Of a stretch of 64,000 bases of DNA, positions 38,920-50,824 are shown in pieces. Within the stretch, counting starts at the first letter, position 1; the number at the start of each line of letters is the position of its first letter. The DNA comes from Marinobacter sp. Arc7-DN-1 (lineage in GTDB: Bacteria; Pseudomonadota; Gammaproteobacteria; Pseudomonadales; Oleiphilaceae). Below the pieces are notes generated by a model. That model worked only from the letters and a program-made list of their open reading frames with translations. It was not told the DNA's origin and ran no database searches. Where the stretch lies: NCBI RefSeq assembly GCF_003441595.1, contig NZ_CP031848.1:3472001-3536000 (forward strand), written 5' to 3'. Both the position numbers and the translations under genes were made by a program.

Positions 38920-39189
38920 AAATTGCGTTATCCGTCGTTATCGCCGGGCTCACGTGCTACTCGCACGCTACACCCGCCGATGCCTAGGCTAACCCAATTT
39001 TCGGAGCATGCCTTGGAGTTGCGGGGCACGCCGGTTGGGTAACCCGAAGTGAGTGACGAACGCGGATGCGCCGGACAGGTTTTGTCAATCCAGGCGCAGC
39101 GTGAGTGAGTGAAGGAGTGACCCTCGATGGGTCATGACGGATGCGAACGAAGGCTGCAACGACGAGTGACAGAAGCTGGACAAGTAGAC
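38920..39189. other. Long spacer between the two tRNAs
   Basis: 270 bases between tRNA-Ile and tRNA-Ala, longer than the few dozen bases common in other gammaproteobacteria. It can pair AAAATTG near its start with CAATTTT near 38995-39001, and holds imperfect direct repeats such as GTGAGTGACGAACGCGGATGCG and GTCATGACGGATGCGAACG. No gene seen. Confidence 0.6.
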
Positions 39190-39265
39190 GGGGCTATAGC
39201 TCAGCTGGGAGAGCGCCTGCCTTGCACGCAGGAGGTCGGCAGTTCGATCCTGCCTAGCTCCACCA
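39190..39265 (+). tRNA. alaT: tRNA-Ala (anticodon TGC)
   Basis: 76 bases with encoded CCA. Acceptor GGGGCTA pairs with TAGCTCC; anticodon TGC at 39223-39225; GTTCGATCC T-arm. Usual partner of tRNA-Ile in the spacer. Confidence 0.97.
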
Positions 39266-39589
39266 AATTTACTGACCAACGCGAGTTGGCAGTGTACAGA
39301 AACAAGTTTTTCAGTTTGATGACCGAGTTAAGGGTTATGGCTGAAGGCCTTCTTTCTGATCACTGGGTCAGATTTGCTCTTTAACAAATTGGACGAGATA
39401 GAACACGAAGACGTTTTCTCATTATCTCCGAGAAAACGTGTTCAATGTGATAGCGATTTCAAGCGTTATCCGGTGTTGTCGTTGAAGTGGTTGTTATATT
39501 GCTTCAAGTGACTGTCTCGAAACAGGGTTCTTTGTCAGGCTTGCCTGGTAAGGGATGTTGATTCGTGAACAGTTGTCTTGGGGTTATAT
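39266..39589. other. Spacer between tRNA-Ala and 23S rRNA
   Basis: Contains a perfect boxA (TGCTCTTTAACAA, 39375-39387), a 10-base hairpin ACGTTTTCTC/GAGAAAACGT (39411-39420 and 39430-39439), and the left arm of the 23S processing stem (39573-39596), which runs into the mature 5' end. No gene seen. Confidence 0.75.
39375..39387 (+). promoter_or_regulatory. Spacer boxA antitermination element
   Basis: TGCTCTTTAACAA matches the canonical boxA and is the better of the two copies in this operon. Confidence 0.85.

Positions 39590-39596
<7 letters not shown>
39573..39596 (+). other. Left arm of the pre-23S processing stem
   Basis: TTGTCTTGGGG then TTATATAGTCAAG pairs with 42474-42498 (CTTGACTATATAACACCCAAGACAA) with one bulged base. 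Confidence 0.75.
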
Positions 39597-42482
<2,886 letters not shown>

Positions 42483-42581
42483 ATAACACCCAAGACAATT
42501 GCGGGTAACGCAAACCGAAATCGATTATCACTCAGAAAACACCCTGAACGTTCCATCTCGTCCCCCAGTGATCAACCGTTT

Positions 42582-42699
42582 TGCCTGACGACCATAGCGG
42601 TCTGGAACCACCTGATCCCATCCCGAACTCAGAAGTGAAACAGACCAGCGCCGATGGTAGTGTGGCGTTGCCCATGTGAGAGTAGGTCATCGTCAGGCT
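42582..42699 (+). rRNA. rrf: 5S ribosomal RNA
   Basis: About 117 bases: 5' TGCCTGACGACCATAGCGG, the CCCATCCCGAACTCAGAAGTGAAAC core, and 3' GTCAGGC pairing with GCCTGAC at the 5' end. Followed at once by the operon terminator. The last 17 bases plus flank occur again at 42827-42851. Confidence 0.95.
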
Positions 42700-42711
42700 C
42701 CTAATATAAAC

Positions 42712-42746
42712 AAGCCCCGACAGCAATAGCTGCCGGGGCTTTTTTG
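42712..42746 (+). terminator. First rRNA operon terminator
   Basis: AGCCCCGACAGC and GCTGCCGGGGCT form a long stem ending in TTTTTTG. Confidence 0.88.
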
Positions 42747-42826
42747 TTTTGGATCGAGGCCCTGCTGTGCACTACAACGGCCCCCATGTGACAAGGCGTG
42801 CCACGCACGCCGCAGGCCTGAGCAAT

Positions 42827-42851
42827 GTAGGTCATCGTCAGGCTCCTAATA
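42827..42851 (+). pseudogene. Duplicated 3' tail of 5S rRNA (relic)
   Basis: These 25 bases (GTAGGTCATCGTCAGGCTCC, then TAATA) are identical to 42682-42706, the 3' end of the 5S gene and its first flanking bases. The rest of a 5S gene is missing. A second, different terminator follows. It looks like the remains of recombination or deletion between rRNA operon ends. Confidence 0.7.
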
Positions 42852-42854
42852 CAA

Positions 42855-42886
42855 AACCCCAGTACCGCAAGGTGCTGGGGTTTTTT
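42855..42886 (+). terminator. Second rRNA operon terminator
   Basis: AACCCCAGTACC, tetraloop GCAA, GGTGCTGGGGTT (one U-G pair), then T-run. Distinct from the first terminator in sequence. Confidence 0.85.
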
Positions 42887-43122
42887 ATTAGCTGCGAGAC
42901 AGTGGTGGCCGAAGGCACGGAGTCAGCCAAGGCACTTTTAGATAGAGCTTCTTGAGCAGTCGCATGCCCTCATCGTGATCTGCGCTGTCTCTTCGCCCCA
43001 GAGTTTCGGGTAGGCCCGGGAAACCCGGGGACACAAAGCGTTACGCGCCATTTGCTATCGTATACTATATAGTTTGGGAGGAGTCTTGATTAAGATTCTG
43101 GCCACTTTTTATCCTGAAGGGC
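42887..43122. other. Region between the rRNA operon and the GGDEF gene
   Basis: No confident gene. An AT-rich TATACTATATAG (43061-43072) may hold the -10 of the next gene. A very strong GGGAGGAG site (43077-43084) precedes a TTG that opens only a 29-codon frame ending at 43175, out of frame with the GGDEF gene; see findings. Confidence 0.4.
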
Positions 43123-44124
43123 ATGCTGCCAATGCCATGCAGTCCGAAGAAAGGTCCTGGCGGTATCGACTGTGAAGCAGGCGGTATTAGTGCCGGCCTG
43201 TCAGAGAAAACTCTCAGGCTGCTGCTCGAGGCCATGGAAATTACCGCAGACGGGATTGGCATCTTTGACCCGGACGACCGTCTCATCTTCTCCAACAGCG
43301 CCAACGCCGCATTATTTGGCTTAACGCCGCAGCAGGCCCAGGGTAAAACCTTTGAAGAGCTGGTGCGCCACTGCTATCGAGAGCATGTCGGGATAAATAT
43401 TGAAACTGACGACATTGAACAGTGGCTGGCCATGGCCCACCAAAAGCGCCGTCGCCATCGCTACCGTTCCTTTCAAACAGATATGTTGGATGGACGCTGG
43501 GTGCAGCTTACCGAGCAGCTTACCGAAGGCGGCGAGATGTTCACTTTCTTTACAGATATCACCGAGCAGAAACGTATAGAGCGCAAGTTGGAGAGACTCA
43601 CAGCCAAGCTGAGCACGCAGGCCAATACCGATGATCTCACCGGCATTAATAACCGCCGCAACTTTCTGCGCCTTGCCCAGCAGGAAGTGAGCCGCTGTCG
43701 CCGCGCAGGCAGGGACTGTGCCCTGTTGGTGATCGATGTGGACTTTTTCAAGCTGGTAAATGATGAGTATGGTCATCAGGTCGGCGATTGTGTGCTGTGT
43801 AACATCACTGCGGCTCTCAGCAAGGAATTGCGGGAATACGACGTATTGGGCCGGTTGGGTGGGGAGGAATTTGCGGCCCTGATTCCGGAAAATGGTACAG
43901 TGCAGGCGCTTGAGGTGGCCGAGCGGTTGCGAAAAGCCGTGGTTTCCATCGATCATGGTGAAGTTTGCGACGGGCTCCGGCCGACAATCTCGGTAGGGCT
44001 TGCGGTCAGCGAGGGCGCCGGGATCGCCTTGGACTGGTTGATTTCCCGGGCGGACCAGGCCCTCTACCGGGCCAAGAATGCCGGGCGTAACTGCTGCGTC
44101 CTCTGGAGCGATGCAGGCAACTGA
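43123..44124 (+). CDS. PAS-GGDEF diguanylate cyclase
   Basis: Predicted to make cyclic di-GMP, which controls surface attachment and motility. The 333-residue protein has no membrane segment. A PAS sensor domain spans about residues 28-155 (EAMEITADGIGIFDPDDRLIFSN ... FTFFTDITEQK), a short linker helix follows, then a GGDEF domain with TDDLTGINNRR, DVDFFKLVNDEYGHQVGD and active-site GGEEF. An RxxD inhibitory site is not obvious before GGEEF (the preceding residues are EYDVLGRL). The start is uncertain: the first 26 residues look unlike a domain and the strongest binding site upstream serves another frame. Confidence 0.88.
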   Translation: MLPMPCSPKKGPGGIDCEAGGISAGLSEKTLRLLLEAMEITADGIGIFDPDDRLIFSNSANAALFGLTPQQAQGKTFEELVRHCYREHVGINIETDDIEQWLAMAHQKRRRHRYRSFQTDMLDGRWVQLTEQLTEGGEMFTFFTDITEQKRIERKLERLTAKLSTQANTDDLTGINNRRNFLRLAQQEVSRCRRAGRDCALLVIDVDFFKLVNDEYGHQVGDCVLCNITAALSKELREYDVLGRLGGEEFAALIPENGTVQALEVAERLRKAVVSIDHGEVCDGLRPTISVGLAVSEGAGIALDWLISRADQALYRAKNAGRNCCVLWSDAGN

Positions 44125-44135
44125 CCTGAACAGAG

Positions 44136-44144
44136 TGATATACT
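44136..44144 (+). promoter_or_regulatory. Extended -10 promoter candidate of leuA
   Basis: TGATATACT: an extended -10 (TG, one base, TATACT at 44139-44144), 43 bases before leuA. No good -35. Confidence 0.45.
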
Positions 44145-44186
44145 CCCGTTAATTCCTATTCTTTGGTGTTCCTGACAGAGGGGCTT

Positions 44187-45737
44187 ATGTCTGCAACTGA
44201 GCATTTGGTTATCTTCGATACAACGCTCCGTGATGGTGAGCAAAGCCCCGGCGCCACCATGAACAAGGCGGAGAAGCTCCGTATTGCCAAAGCGCTGGAA
44301 AGGCTTCGCGTTGACGTTATAGAGGCGGGTTTTGCCATTGCCAGTCAGGGTGATTTCGAGGCGGTGAAATCAATCGCCGAGTCGATAAAAGACTCAACGG
44401 TCTGTAGCCTTGCCCGGGCGCTTGATAATGACATCGACCGTGCCGCCGAGGCGATCAGACCGGCCGAGCGTGGCCGTATTCATACCTTCATTGCCACCTC
44501 TCCAATCCACATGAAGCACAAGCTCCAGATGCAGCCAGACGATGTTGTCGGGCAGGCTGTGCGGGCAGTAAAGAGAGCCCGTAGCCACGTGGACGATGTG
44601 GAGTTTTCCTGCGAAGACGCCGGCCGTTCCGAGCTTGATTTTCTGTGTCGTATCATTGAGGCGGCGATAGACGCCGGAGCCCGCACCATTAACATCCCGG
44701 ATACCGTGGGCTATGCGATTCCCGAACAGTTTGGCGAAACCATTCGTCAGCTCCTGAATCGCATTCCCAATGCCGATAAGGCGATTTTCTCGGTGCATTG
44801 TCACAACGATCTCGGCCTTGCCGTGGCCAACTCGCTGGCCGCTGTTTCCCAGGGAGCTCGCCAGGTAGAATGCACCATAAATGGTTTGGGTGAGCGTGCC
44901 GGTAACGCTGCTTTGGAAGAGGTTGTGATGGCCGTTCGTACCCGTCAGGATCTGTTCCATATCGATACCCGAATCGAGGCACAACATATTGTCCCGGCTT
45001 CGCGCCTGGTCTCGACCATCACCGGTTTCCCCGTTCAGCCCAACAAGGCCATTGTCGGCGCCAATGCCTTTGCCCATGAGTCCGGCATTCATCAGGATGG
45101 TGTTCTCAAGCATCGTGAGACCTATGAAATCATGCGTGCCCAGGATGTGGGCTGGCACACCAACAGTCTGGTATTGGGTAAGCATTCCGGCCGAAATGCC
45201 TTCCGCACGCGGTTACTTGAGCTGGGTATCCAGTTCGAAACCGAGACAGAGCTGAATGAGGCGTTCACGCGGTTCAAGGCTCTGGCGGACCTGAAACACG
45301 AGATTTTCGATGAAGATCTGCAGGCGATCGCCAGTGATACCCGCCAGAAGGAGGAAGATGGCCGTTACGGTCTGGTCTGTATGCAGGTCTGTTCGGAAAC
45401 CGGCGTGGTTCCCAAGGCAAATCTCACACTGACGATGGATGGCAAAGAGCACAAGGTGGAAGCCGAAGGCAGCGGCCCTGTAGATGCCACGTTCAAGGCC
45501 ATTGAGTCCCTGGTGGACTCCGGATGCAACCTCCAGCTTTATTCCGTCAACAATATCACCAGTGGTACCGACGCCCAGGGCGAGGTAACGGTGCGTCTTG
45601 AGCGGGGCGGTCGGATCGTTAACGGCGTTGGGGCCGATACCGATATCATCATCGCTTCTGCAAAGGCCTACATTGAAGCCCTTAATCTGATCAGCAAAGG
45701 CGGCATTCGGCAACATCCACAGGTAGCGGATGTCTGA
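44187..45737 (+). CDS. leuA: 2-Isopropylmalate synthase
   Basis: First committed enzyme of leucine synthesis, condensing acetyl-CoA with 2-ketoisovalerate. Start at ATG 44187 with GAGGGG upstream, giving 516 residues, the length of the bacterial LeuA1 type; an in-frame GTG at 44163 is less likely. The DRE-TIM barrel shows [13 protein letters not shown] and the metal-site [42 protein letters not shown] segment. The C-terminal part (about 390-510) is the leucine-sensing LeuA dimer domain. It uses the product of the ilvBNC genes 10 kb upstream. The next gene follows after 36 bases. Confidence 0.96.
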   Translation: MSATEHLVIFDTTLRDGEQSPGATMNKAEKLRIAKALERLRVDVIEAGFAIASQGDFEAVKSIAESIKDSTVCSLARALDNDIDRAAEAIRPAERGRIHTFIATSPIHMKHKLQMQPDDVVGQAVRAVKRARSHVDDVEFSCEDAGRSELDFLCRIIEAAIDAGARTINIPDTVGYAIPEQFGETIRQLLNRIPNADKAIFSVHCHNDLGLAVANSLAAVSQGARQVECTINGLGERAGNAALEEVVMAVRTRQDLFHIDTRIEAQHIVPASRLVSTITGFPVQPNKAIVGANAFAHESGIHQDGVLKHRETYEIMRAQDVGWHTNSLVLGKHSGRNAFRTRLLELGIQFETETELNEAFTRFKALADLKHEIFDEDLQAIASDTRQKEEDGRYGLVCMQVCSETGVVPKANLTLTMDGKEHKVEAEGSGPVDATFKAIESLVDSGCNLQLYSVNNITSGTDAQGEVTVRLERGGRIVNGVGADTDIIIASAKAYIEALNLISKGGIRQHPQVADV

Positions 45738-45773
45738 AGTTTTACAACTGCTTGGAAACCACAGGCGAGCTCA

Positions 45774-46586
45774 ATGATTAGGTCAGAAGCAGAGCGCCAG
45801 TTCTATCTGGGAGCGGCAGGCATCCGTGTATGGTATGCCCGCCAGCCACTGCCTGGTGCGGCGCCGAGTCCGGAATTTGAATTCCCGGAAGAGGCAGCTG
45901 TTGCGGAGGTTCCGCTGGAAATTTCCGAGCCTGCCTCTCGCCCGTGCGGGGTTTCCGGAAAAACGGCCCGGTCAGTGCCGTCGGTCAGGAACCGCAATCA
46001 GGGTGCCGCACGAATTGCCGATCTGCAGGCGTTGATGGAGGGCGGTACCGGGGCTTTGGAGAAGCCTGCGTCTGAGTCTCCGGAACAGGAATCTCCGGTG
46101 GGTGCGGACCAGAATTCGCCGCAACCAGAGCCTGCAGGTGAGGTTGTCGCAGGAGTTCCGGAGAACCCGGTCAGAAATATAAGCCTGATGCTCCTGGCCG
46201 GCGATAATGTTGCCCTCATAGCAGCCATATCGGCCGAAGCCAGTACCCGGCTCCAGGAAACCCTGGCGCTGAACATTCTCAAGAGTCTGGGCGAACAGGG
46301 GGGGCGGGTTTTGGGCCACGTGCGCTGGCCCGTGTTCAATAATCTTCTGGTTCCCGGAAATTCTACCGGTGACCTTGTTGAGGTGATGCGCAATGTCCTG
46401 TCCGGGCTGGATCACCAGAAAGTTGTTGTGCTGGGAACCGAGGCCGAGACCGGAAAAGATTGGCTGGCAGAAGCCCTGGGGCGCGATATAACGGTTAATT
46501 TCCAGCACTCTCTCGCTGAACTTGCCGGCGATCCCGCTATGAAGCGTTCGCTCTGGCATCAGCTCAAGGCTATGGCAGGCCGCTGA
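45774..46586 (+). CDS. holD: Probable DNA polymerase III psi subunit (cryptic HolD)
   Basis: Hypothetical by ordinary similarity, but context and two short motifs point to HolD, which joins the clamp loader and chi. The gene overlaps rimI by one base, as holD adjoins rimI in E. coli. Residues 12-25 (LGAAGIRVWYARQP) resemble E. coli psi LQQLGITQWSLRRP, and the end (GDPAMKRSLWHQL, 252-264) resembles ANPTARAALWQQI; both E. coli stretches are quoted from memory. The 270 residues are nearly twice the E. coli length because of a Pro/Glu-rich linker (about 30-130). A cryptic psi of this kind was described in Pseudomonas. Confidence 0.7.
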   Translation: MIRSEAERQFYLGAAGIRVWYARQPLPGAAPSPEFEFPEEAAVAEVPLEISEPASRPCGVSGKTARSVPSVRNRNQGAARIADLQALMEGGTGALEKPASESPEQESPVGADQNSPQPEPAGEVVAGVPENPVRNISLMLLAGDNVALIAAISAEASTRLQETLALNILKSLGEQGGRVLGHVRWPVFNNLLVPGNSTGDLVEVMRNVLSGLDHQKVVVLGTEAETGKDWLAEALGRDITVNFQHSLAELAGDPAMKRSLWHQLKAMAGR

Positions 46587-47071
46587 TGCCCTGTCCGGAG
46601 CCTTACCAGTGCGTGATGGAGGCAGACCTTCTGTTTCGGCCGCTGGTGCCAGAGGACATCACCGCGGTATTGGATATTGAGCTGCAGGGTTATTCTTATC
46701 CGTGGAGCGAAGCGGTATTCCTCGACTGTTTCAAGGACAGTTATCGCTTCTGGGCAGCCTGTCAGGGCGAATCGCTTGTGGGATACGCGGTTGTCACCTA
46801 CGTGGTCGGCGAGGCGCACCTCCTGAATATTTGCATGCACCCCCGAGTTCGTGGCAAGGGAGTCGGCCGACAGCTTCTGAGGCATGTGCTCGCTGCCGCG
46901 TCCCATGAAGGCATGTCACAGCTTTTACTGGAAGTGCGAGCCAGCAACAAAGCTGCCATAGCGCTCTATGAAGATGAGGGTTTCAGGGAAATAGGGCGTC
47001 GCCCCGGGTACTACCCTTCAGCCAATGGCCGGGAGGATGCCCGGGTGATGGTTCTTGGCCTCGGCCAGTGA
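46586..47071 (+). CDS. rimI: Ribosomal-protein-alanine N-acetyltransferase RimI
   Basis: GNAT acetyltransferase known to acetylate the N-terminal alanine of S18. The 161-residue product from ATG 46586 overlaps the upstream TGA by one base. A second start at ATG 46616 ([10 protein letters not shown]) gives the more usual length of about 150. The acetyl-CoA motif is plain ([14 protein letters not shown]), followed by [20 protein letters not shown] and the [17 protein letters not shown] end typical of RimI. Cotranscribed with the holD candidate and perhaps leuA. Confidence 0.92.
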   Translation: MPCPEPYQCVMEADLLFRPLVPEDITAVLDIELQGYSYPWSEAVFLDCFKDSYRFWAACQGESLVGYAVVTYVVGEAHLLNICMHPRVRGKGVGRQLLRHVLAAASHEGMSQLLLEVRASNKAAIALYEDEGFREIGRRPGYYPSANGREDARVMVLGLGQ

Positions 47072-47110
47072 CCGGCATTGCTTGTGTTCGCGTAACAGCT
47101 GGTTAGGCCC

Positions 47111-47116
47111 TATAAT
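47111..47116 (+). promoter_or_regulatory. TATAAT -10 element of prfC
   Basis: Perfect TATAAT 44 bases before prfC; only a weak -35 (TTCGCG, 18-base spacer). Confidence 0.4.
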
Positions 47117-47159
47117 AGCGGCCTTTTCCAGAACATCAGATTCAGGTTGCTCTCCGACT

Positions 47160-48740
47160 ATGTCTAACCTTTCCCAGGAAGTGGCCAAGCGCCGCACCTT
47201 CGCGATTATCTCGCACCCGGACGCCGGTAAAACCACCATTACCGAGAAGGTCCTGTTATTCGGCCAGGCGATTCAGAAGGCCGGTACCGTCAAAGGAAAG
47301 AAGTCCGGCCAGCATGCCAAGTCGGACTGGATGGAAATGGAGAAAGAGCGTGGTATTTCCGTGACCACATCGGTCATGCAGTTTCCCTATGGTGGCAAGC
47401 TGGTGAACCTGCTGGATACGCCGGGTCATGAGGATTTTTCCGAAGATACGTATCGTACCCTGACGGCGGTCGATTCCTGCCTGATGGTGATCGACAGTGC
47501 CAAGGGCGTTGAGGAACGGACCATCAAGCTGATGGAAGTCACGCGTTTGCGTGACACCCCCATTATTACCTTCATGAACAAGCTGGACCGGGATACCCGG
47601 GATCCGGTGGAGTTGATGGACGAAGTTGAGGATATTCTGAAAATTGCCTGCGCGCCAATTACCTGGCCGATCGGAATGGGCAAGAGCTTCAAGGGCGTTT
47701 ACCACCTGCTCCGGGATGAGGCGATTCTTTATCAATCCGGTCAGGGCCACACCATTCAGGAAAAACGGGTTATCGCAGGGCTGGATAACCCGGAGCTGGA
47801 ACAGGCGGTTGGGGCATACGCCGAAGACTTGCGGGATGAAATCGAGCTGGTCAAGGGCGCTTCCCATCAATTTGATCAGGAAGCCTTTCTCGCAGGTGAG
47901 CTGACACCGGTATTCTTTGGTACCGCTTTGGGCAACTTCGGCGTCGACCACATGCTGGACGGTTTGGTGGAGTGGGCGCCGGAGCCGCAGCCCCGGGAAA
48001 CCGACCAGAGGCTGGTGCAGCCGGCCGAAGACGGGTTTTCGGGATTTGTGTTCAAGATCCAGGCAAACATGGATCCCCAGCACCGAGACCGTGTGGCGTT
48101 CCTCCGCATCGTATCCGGTAACTACAGTCAGGGTATGAAGGCCCGTCATGTGCGCATCGGCAAAGAGGTGCGTTTTTCCGACGCACTGACTTTTATGGCC
48201 GGTGATCGGGAACACGCCGAAGAGGCCTTTGCGGGCGACATTATTGGCCTGCACAATCACGGCACCATTCAGCTGGGTGATACGTTCACCGCCGGCGAAG
48301 ACATGAAATTTACCGGGATTCCGAATTTCGCTCCGGAACTGTTCCGCCGTATCCGACTCAAGGATCCGCTCAAGGCCAAGCAGCTCCAGAAGGGCCTGAT
48401 ACAGCTGTCCGAGGAGGGCGCCGTTCAGGTCTTCAGGCCGCTCCGTAACAACGATCTTATTGTGGGTGCGGTAGGTGTGTTGCAGTTTGATGTGGTGGTC
48501 AGTCGTCTGAAAAGCGAATACAAGGTCGAGGCCGTCTATGAGCCGATTAATGTGGCCACTGCCCGCTGGGTGACCTGCAATGACGAGCGGAAACTCGATG
48601 AGTTCCAGCGCAAGAACAACGACAACCTGGCGCTCGATGGCAGCGACCGGCTGGCCTATATTGCCCCGACCATGGTAAACCTGAATCTGGCCCAAGAACG
48701 GTACCCCGACATACAGTTCCACAAGACCCGGGAGCACTGA
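47160..48740 (+). CDS. prfC: Peptide chain release factor 3
   Basis: GTPase that ejects RF1/RF2 from the ribosome after termination. From ATG 47160 the product is 526 residues (E. coli 529). The G domain has [21 protein letters not shown] (P-loop), [16 protein letters not shown] (switch II) and [10 protein letters not shown], and the RF3-specific [31 protein letters not shown] segment distinguishes it from EF-G. The C-terminal domains end with [24 protein letters not shown] longer reading from 47055 is rejected. The ribosome binding site is weak. Confidence 0.96.
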   Translation: MSNLSQEVAKRRTFAIISHPDAGKTTITEKVLLFGQAIQKAGTVKGKKSGQHAKSDWMEMEKERGISVTTSVMQFPYGGKLVNLLDTPGHEDFSEDTYRTLTAVDSCLMVIDSAKGVEERTIKLMEVTRLRDTPIITFMNKLDRDTRDPVELMDEVEDILKIACAPITWPIGMGKSFKGVYHLLRDEAILYQSGQGHTIQEKRVIAGLDNPELEQAVGAYAEDLRDEIELVKGASHQFDQEAFLAGELTPVFFGTALGNFGVDHMLDGLVEWAPEPQPRETDQRLVQPAEDGFSGFVFKIQANMDPQHRDRVAFLRIVSGNYSQGMKARHVRIGKEVRFSDALTFMAGDREHAEEAFAGDIIGLHNHGTIQLGDTFTAGEDMKFTGIPNFAPELFRRIRLKDPLKAKQLQKGLIQLSEEGAVQVFRPLRNNDLIVGAVGVLQFDVVVSRLKSEYKVEAVYEPINVATARWVTCNDERKLDEFQRKNNDNLALDGSDRLAYIAPTMVNLNLAQERYPDIQFHKTREH

Positions 48741-48762
48741 AGGCGCCTGGGCGGAGGTGACT

Positions 48763-49548
48763 TTGCAACTGATCGACGCCCACTGCCATTTCGATTTTCC
48801 ACAGTTTGACGGCCGTCGCGAGACGGAGCTTGAGCGGGCTCGCTCCCGCGGTGTCAGTCGTTTGGTCATACCTGGTGTGCGCCGACCGGACTGGGGCAGG
48901 GTTCGGCGAACAGCGCTGGCCCATGAGGGTCTGTTTTACTGTCTGGGGATTCACCCGTGGTTTGTGGATGAGCATTCCGGGCAAGACCTCGTTGCGCTTG
49001 AGCAGTTGCTGGCGAGTAAGCCCGAGCGTTGTGTCGCAATCGGCGAGTGCGGGCTGGACCGGCTCAGGGGAAGCCTTGAGGCTCAATGGCCCTGGTTTGA
49101 GGCTCAGGTGAGTCTGGCGTCCGAACTGAATATGCCGCTGGTTATTCACTCGGTTAAAACCCATGATGAGGTGCACGGCCTGCTCAATCGCAGGCAGTGG
49201 AGTGGTCGGGCCTTGATTCACGGTTTTTCCGGAAGCTTTCAGCAGGCGGAAAAGCTGGTCGATCTGGGCTGTTTCATAGGGGTTGGCGGAGTGATTACCC
49301 ATCCCCGGGCGCGCAAGACCCGCGATGCCATTGCAAGGCTGCCAACTGAATCCCTGGTGCTCGAGACAGACGCACCGGATATGGCACCTGAAGGCGTCCG
49401 GCCGGGGCGGAATTCTCCGGTCTATCTGCCGCAAATTCTGGACATTCTGGCAGAAATCCGGGGGGTGGAACCGGAAGCGCTGGCGCTGGCGCTAAAGGGT
49501 AATGTGTCGAGATTATACGGATGGCCCGCTGCCGGTATAGGGGAATAA
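48763..49548 (+). CDS. tatD: TatD-family metal-dependent hydrolase
   Basis: Amidohydrolase-fold nuclease of the TatD family; members act as metal-dependent DNases. I place the start at TTG 48763 because GGAGGTGA, a near-perfect ribosome binding site, ends five bases before it; GTG 48757 overlaps that site and would add two residues. The roughly 261-residue product has the metal ligands in [37 protein letters not shown] and [10 protein letters not shown], all in the family order. It follows prfC by 22 bases. Paralogues (YcfH, YjjV) exist; this one is closest by eye to the YjjV/TatD group, exact subgroup unsure. Confidence 0.85.
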   Translation: MQLIDAHCHFDFPQFDGRRETELERARSRGVSRLVIPGVRRPDWGRVRRTALAHEGLFYCLGIHPWFVDEHSGQDLVALEQLLASKPERCVAIGECGLDRLRGSLEAQWPWFEAQVSLASELNMPLVIHSVKTHDEVHGLLNRRQWSGRALIHGFSGSFQQAEKLVDLGCFIGVGGVITHPRARKTRDAIARLPTESLVLETDAPDMAPEGVRPGRNSPVYLPQILDILAEIRGVEPEALALALKGNVSRLYGWPAAGIGE

Positions 49549-49568
49549 CGAAACAGCGCGAGACAGGG

Positions 49569-49597
49569 TTGGATTTCCCGGGTGGTTCGAGTATACT
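49569..49597 (+). promoter_or_regulatory. Candidate promoter of rplM-rpsI
   Basis: TTGGAT (49569-49574), 17-base spacer, TATACT (49592-49597). Gives a leader of about 145 bases before rplM. Confidence 0.6.
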
Positions 49598-49624
49598 TCG
49601 CGCCCTGGCTTTTCAAGGCGATGT

Positions 49625-49647
49625 CACTATCTCAGCCCCGAATAGTG
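49625..49647 (+). promoter_or_regulatory. Hairpin in the rplM leader (possible L13 control site)
   Basis: CACTAT (49625-49630) pairs with ATAGTG (49642-49647) across an 11-base loop, in a long leader. L13 represses its own operon through the leader in E. coli; equivalence here is inferred from position only. Confidence 0.3.
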
Positions 49648-49748
49648 TCACTGCCGACCAACTAACAGGTATAGAGACCCCTCCGGATGCAAAGCATTTA
49701 CCGGTGGTGGTTTTTAACGTTTCTTATATAGCGTTCAAGGCGGAATCA

Positions 49749-50177
49749 ATGAAGACTCTGAGTGCGAAACCAGAAACAGTAAAGCGTGACTGGTACGTTG
49801 TAGACGCAGCCGGCAAGACGCTGGGTCGTCTGTCAACCGAAATCGCCCGTCGTCTGCGGGGCAAGCATAAGCCTGAGTACACCCCCCATGTAGACACTGG
49901 CGATTACATTGTTGTGATCAATGCGGGCCAGGTGCGGGTGACTGGCAACAAGGCATCTGACAAGATGTACTATAGTCACACCGGCTTTCCGGGTGGAATC
50001 AAGTCCATCAACTTCGAGAAGCTGGTCGACAAGGCGCCCGAGCAAATTATTCAGAAGTCTGTCAAAGGCATGCTTCCGAAGGGTCCGCTCGGCCGCGCCA
50101 TGTTCAAGAAGCTGAAAATCTATGCCGGCGCTGAGCATCCTCACGCAGCCCAGCAGCCCAAAGAACTCGACATTTAA
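49749..50177 (+). CDS. rplM: 50S ribosomal protein L13
   Basis: Early-assembling large-subunit protein. ATG 49749 gives the standard 142 residues, [39 protein letters not shown]; a longer frame from 49521 is spurious. The family motifs [33 protein letters not shown] and [20 protein letters not shown] are intact. rpsI follows after 12 bases, the universal pairing. The long leader with a hairpin may be the site of autogenous control. Confidence 0.98.
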   Translation: MKTLSAKPETVKRDWYVVDAAGKTLGRLSTEIARRLRGKHKPEYTPHVDTGDYIVVINAGQVRVTGNKASDKMYYSHTGFPGGIKSINFEKLVDKAPEQIIQKSVKGMLPKGPLGRAMFKKLKIYAGAEHPHAAQQPKELDI

Positions 50178-50189
50178 CGGAAGGCGGAT

Positions 50190-50582
50190 ATGTCTGTAGC
50201 ACAAAATTACGGTACTGGTCGCCGCAAGACATCCACGGCTCGAGTCTTTATCAAGCCGGGAAGCGGTAATATTTCCATCAATGGTCGCTCTATCGAAGAT
50301 TTCTTCGGTCGTGAGACTCTGCGCATGATCGTTCGTCAGCCGCTTGTGGTTGCTGAATCTACCGATCGTTTCGATCTCAACATCACCGTTAAGGGTGGTG
50401 GTATCAGTGGCCAGGCTGGCGCGATTCGCCACGGCCTAACCCGGGCACTGATGGATTATGATGAAACTCTGCGTCCAGCTCTGCGCAAAGCGGGTTATGT
50501 TACCCGTGACGCCCGTGAAGTTGAGCGTAAGAAAGTGGGTCTGCGCAAGGCGCGTAAGCGTCCTCAGTACTCCAAGCGTTAA
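50190..50582 (+). CDS. rpsI: 30S ribosomal protein S9
   Basis: Small-subunit protein whose C-terminal tail contacts the P-site tRNA. The 130-residue product begins [26 protein letters not shown] and ends [12 protein letters not shown], the conserved basic tail with terminal Lys-Arg. GGAAGG lies upstream of the ATG. Ends the rplM operon at the terminator 50605-50634. Confidence 0.98.
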   Translation: MSVAQNYGTGRRKTSTARVFIKPGSGNISINGRSIEDFFGRETLRMIVRQPLVVAESTDRFDLNITVKGGGISGQAGAIRHGLTRALMDYDETLRPALRKAGYVTRDAREVERKKVGLRKARKRPQYSKR

Positions 50583-50604
50583 TATTGCTGGAGCAGATCC
50601 TGAA

Positions 50605-50634
50605 AAACCCGGCCCCTTCGGTCGGGTTTTTTTA
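50605..50634 (+). terminator. Terminator after rpsI
   Basis: AAACCCGGCC and GGTCGGGTTT form the stem, followed by TTTT; the loop is CCTTC. Confidence 0.82.
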
Positions 50635-50824
50635 TGTTCGGATGATTTGCCAGCAAATTGATCTGGAGCAGGGATAAGGCGCCAGTCGTGGCTTTCCGAC
50701 TTGTAAGCCCCTGGTAATTTCATTACCATTTGTTCGCTTATATTTTTGGGTTGTGAAGTCCTTTTAGATGCACATTGCCGGCGGAATTGCCGGCTGTGAC
50801 ATCGCCTGATGGGAGAAAACCATA

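Noticed and set aside
38920-39189. A third tRNA gene in the spacer between tRNA-Ile and tRNA-Ala
   Set aside because: No cloverleaf or TTC-type T-loop with matching acceptor stem could be found.
47256-48869. 537-codon minus-strand frame opposite prfC
   Set aside because: Antisense shadow of prfC and tatD; no motif seen.
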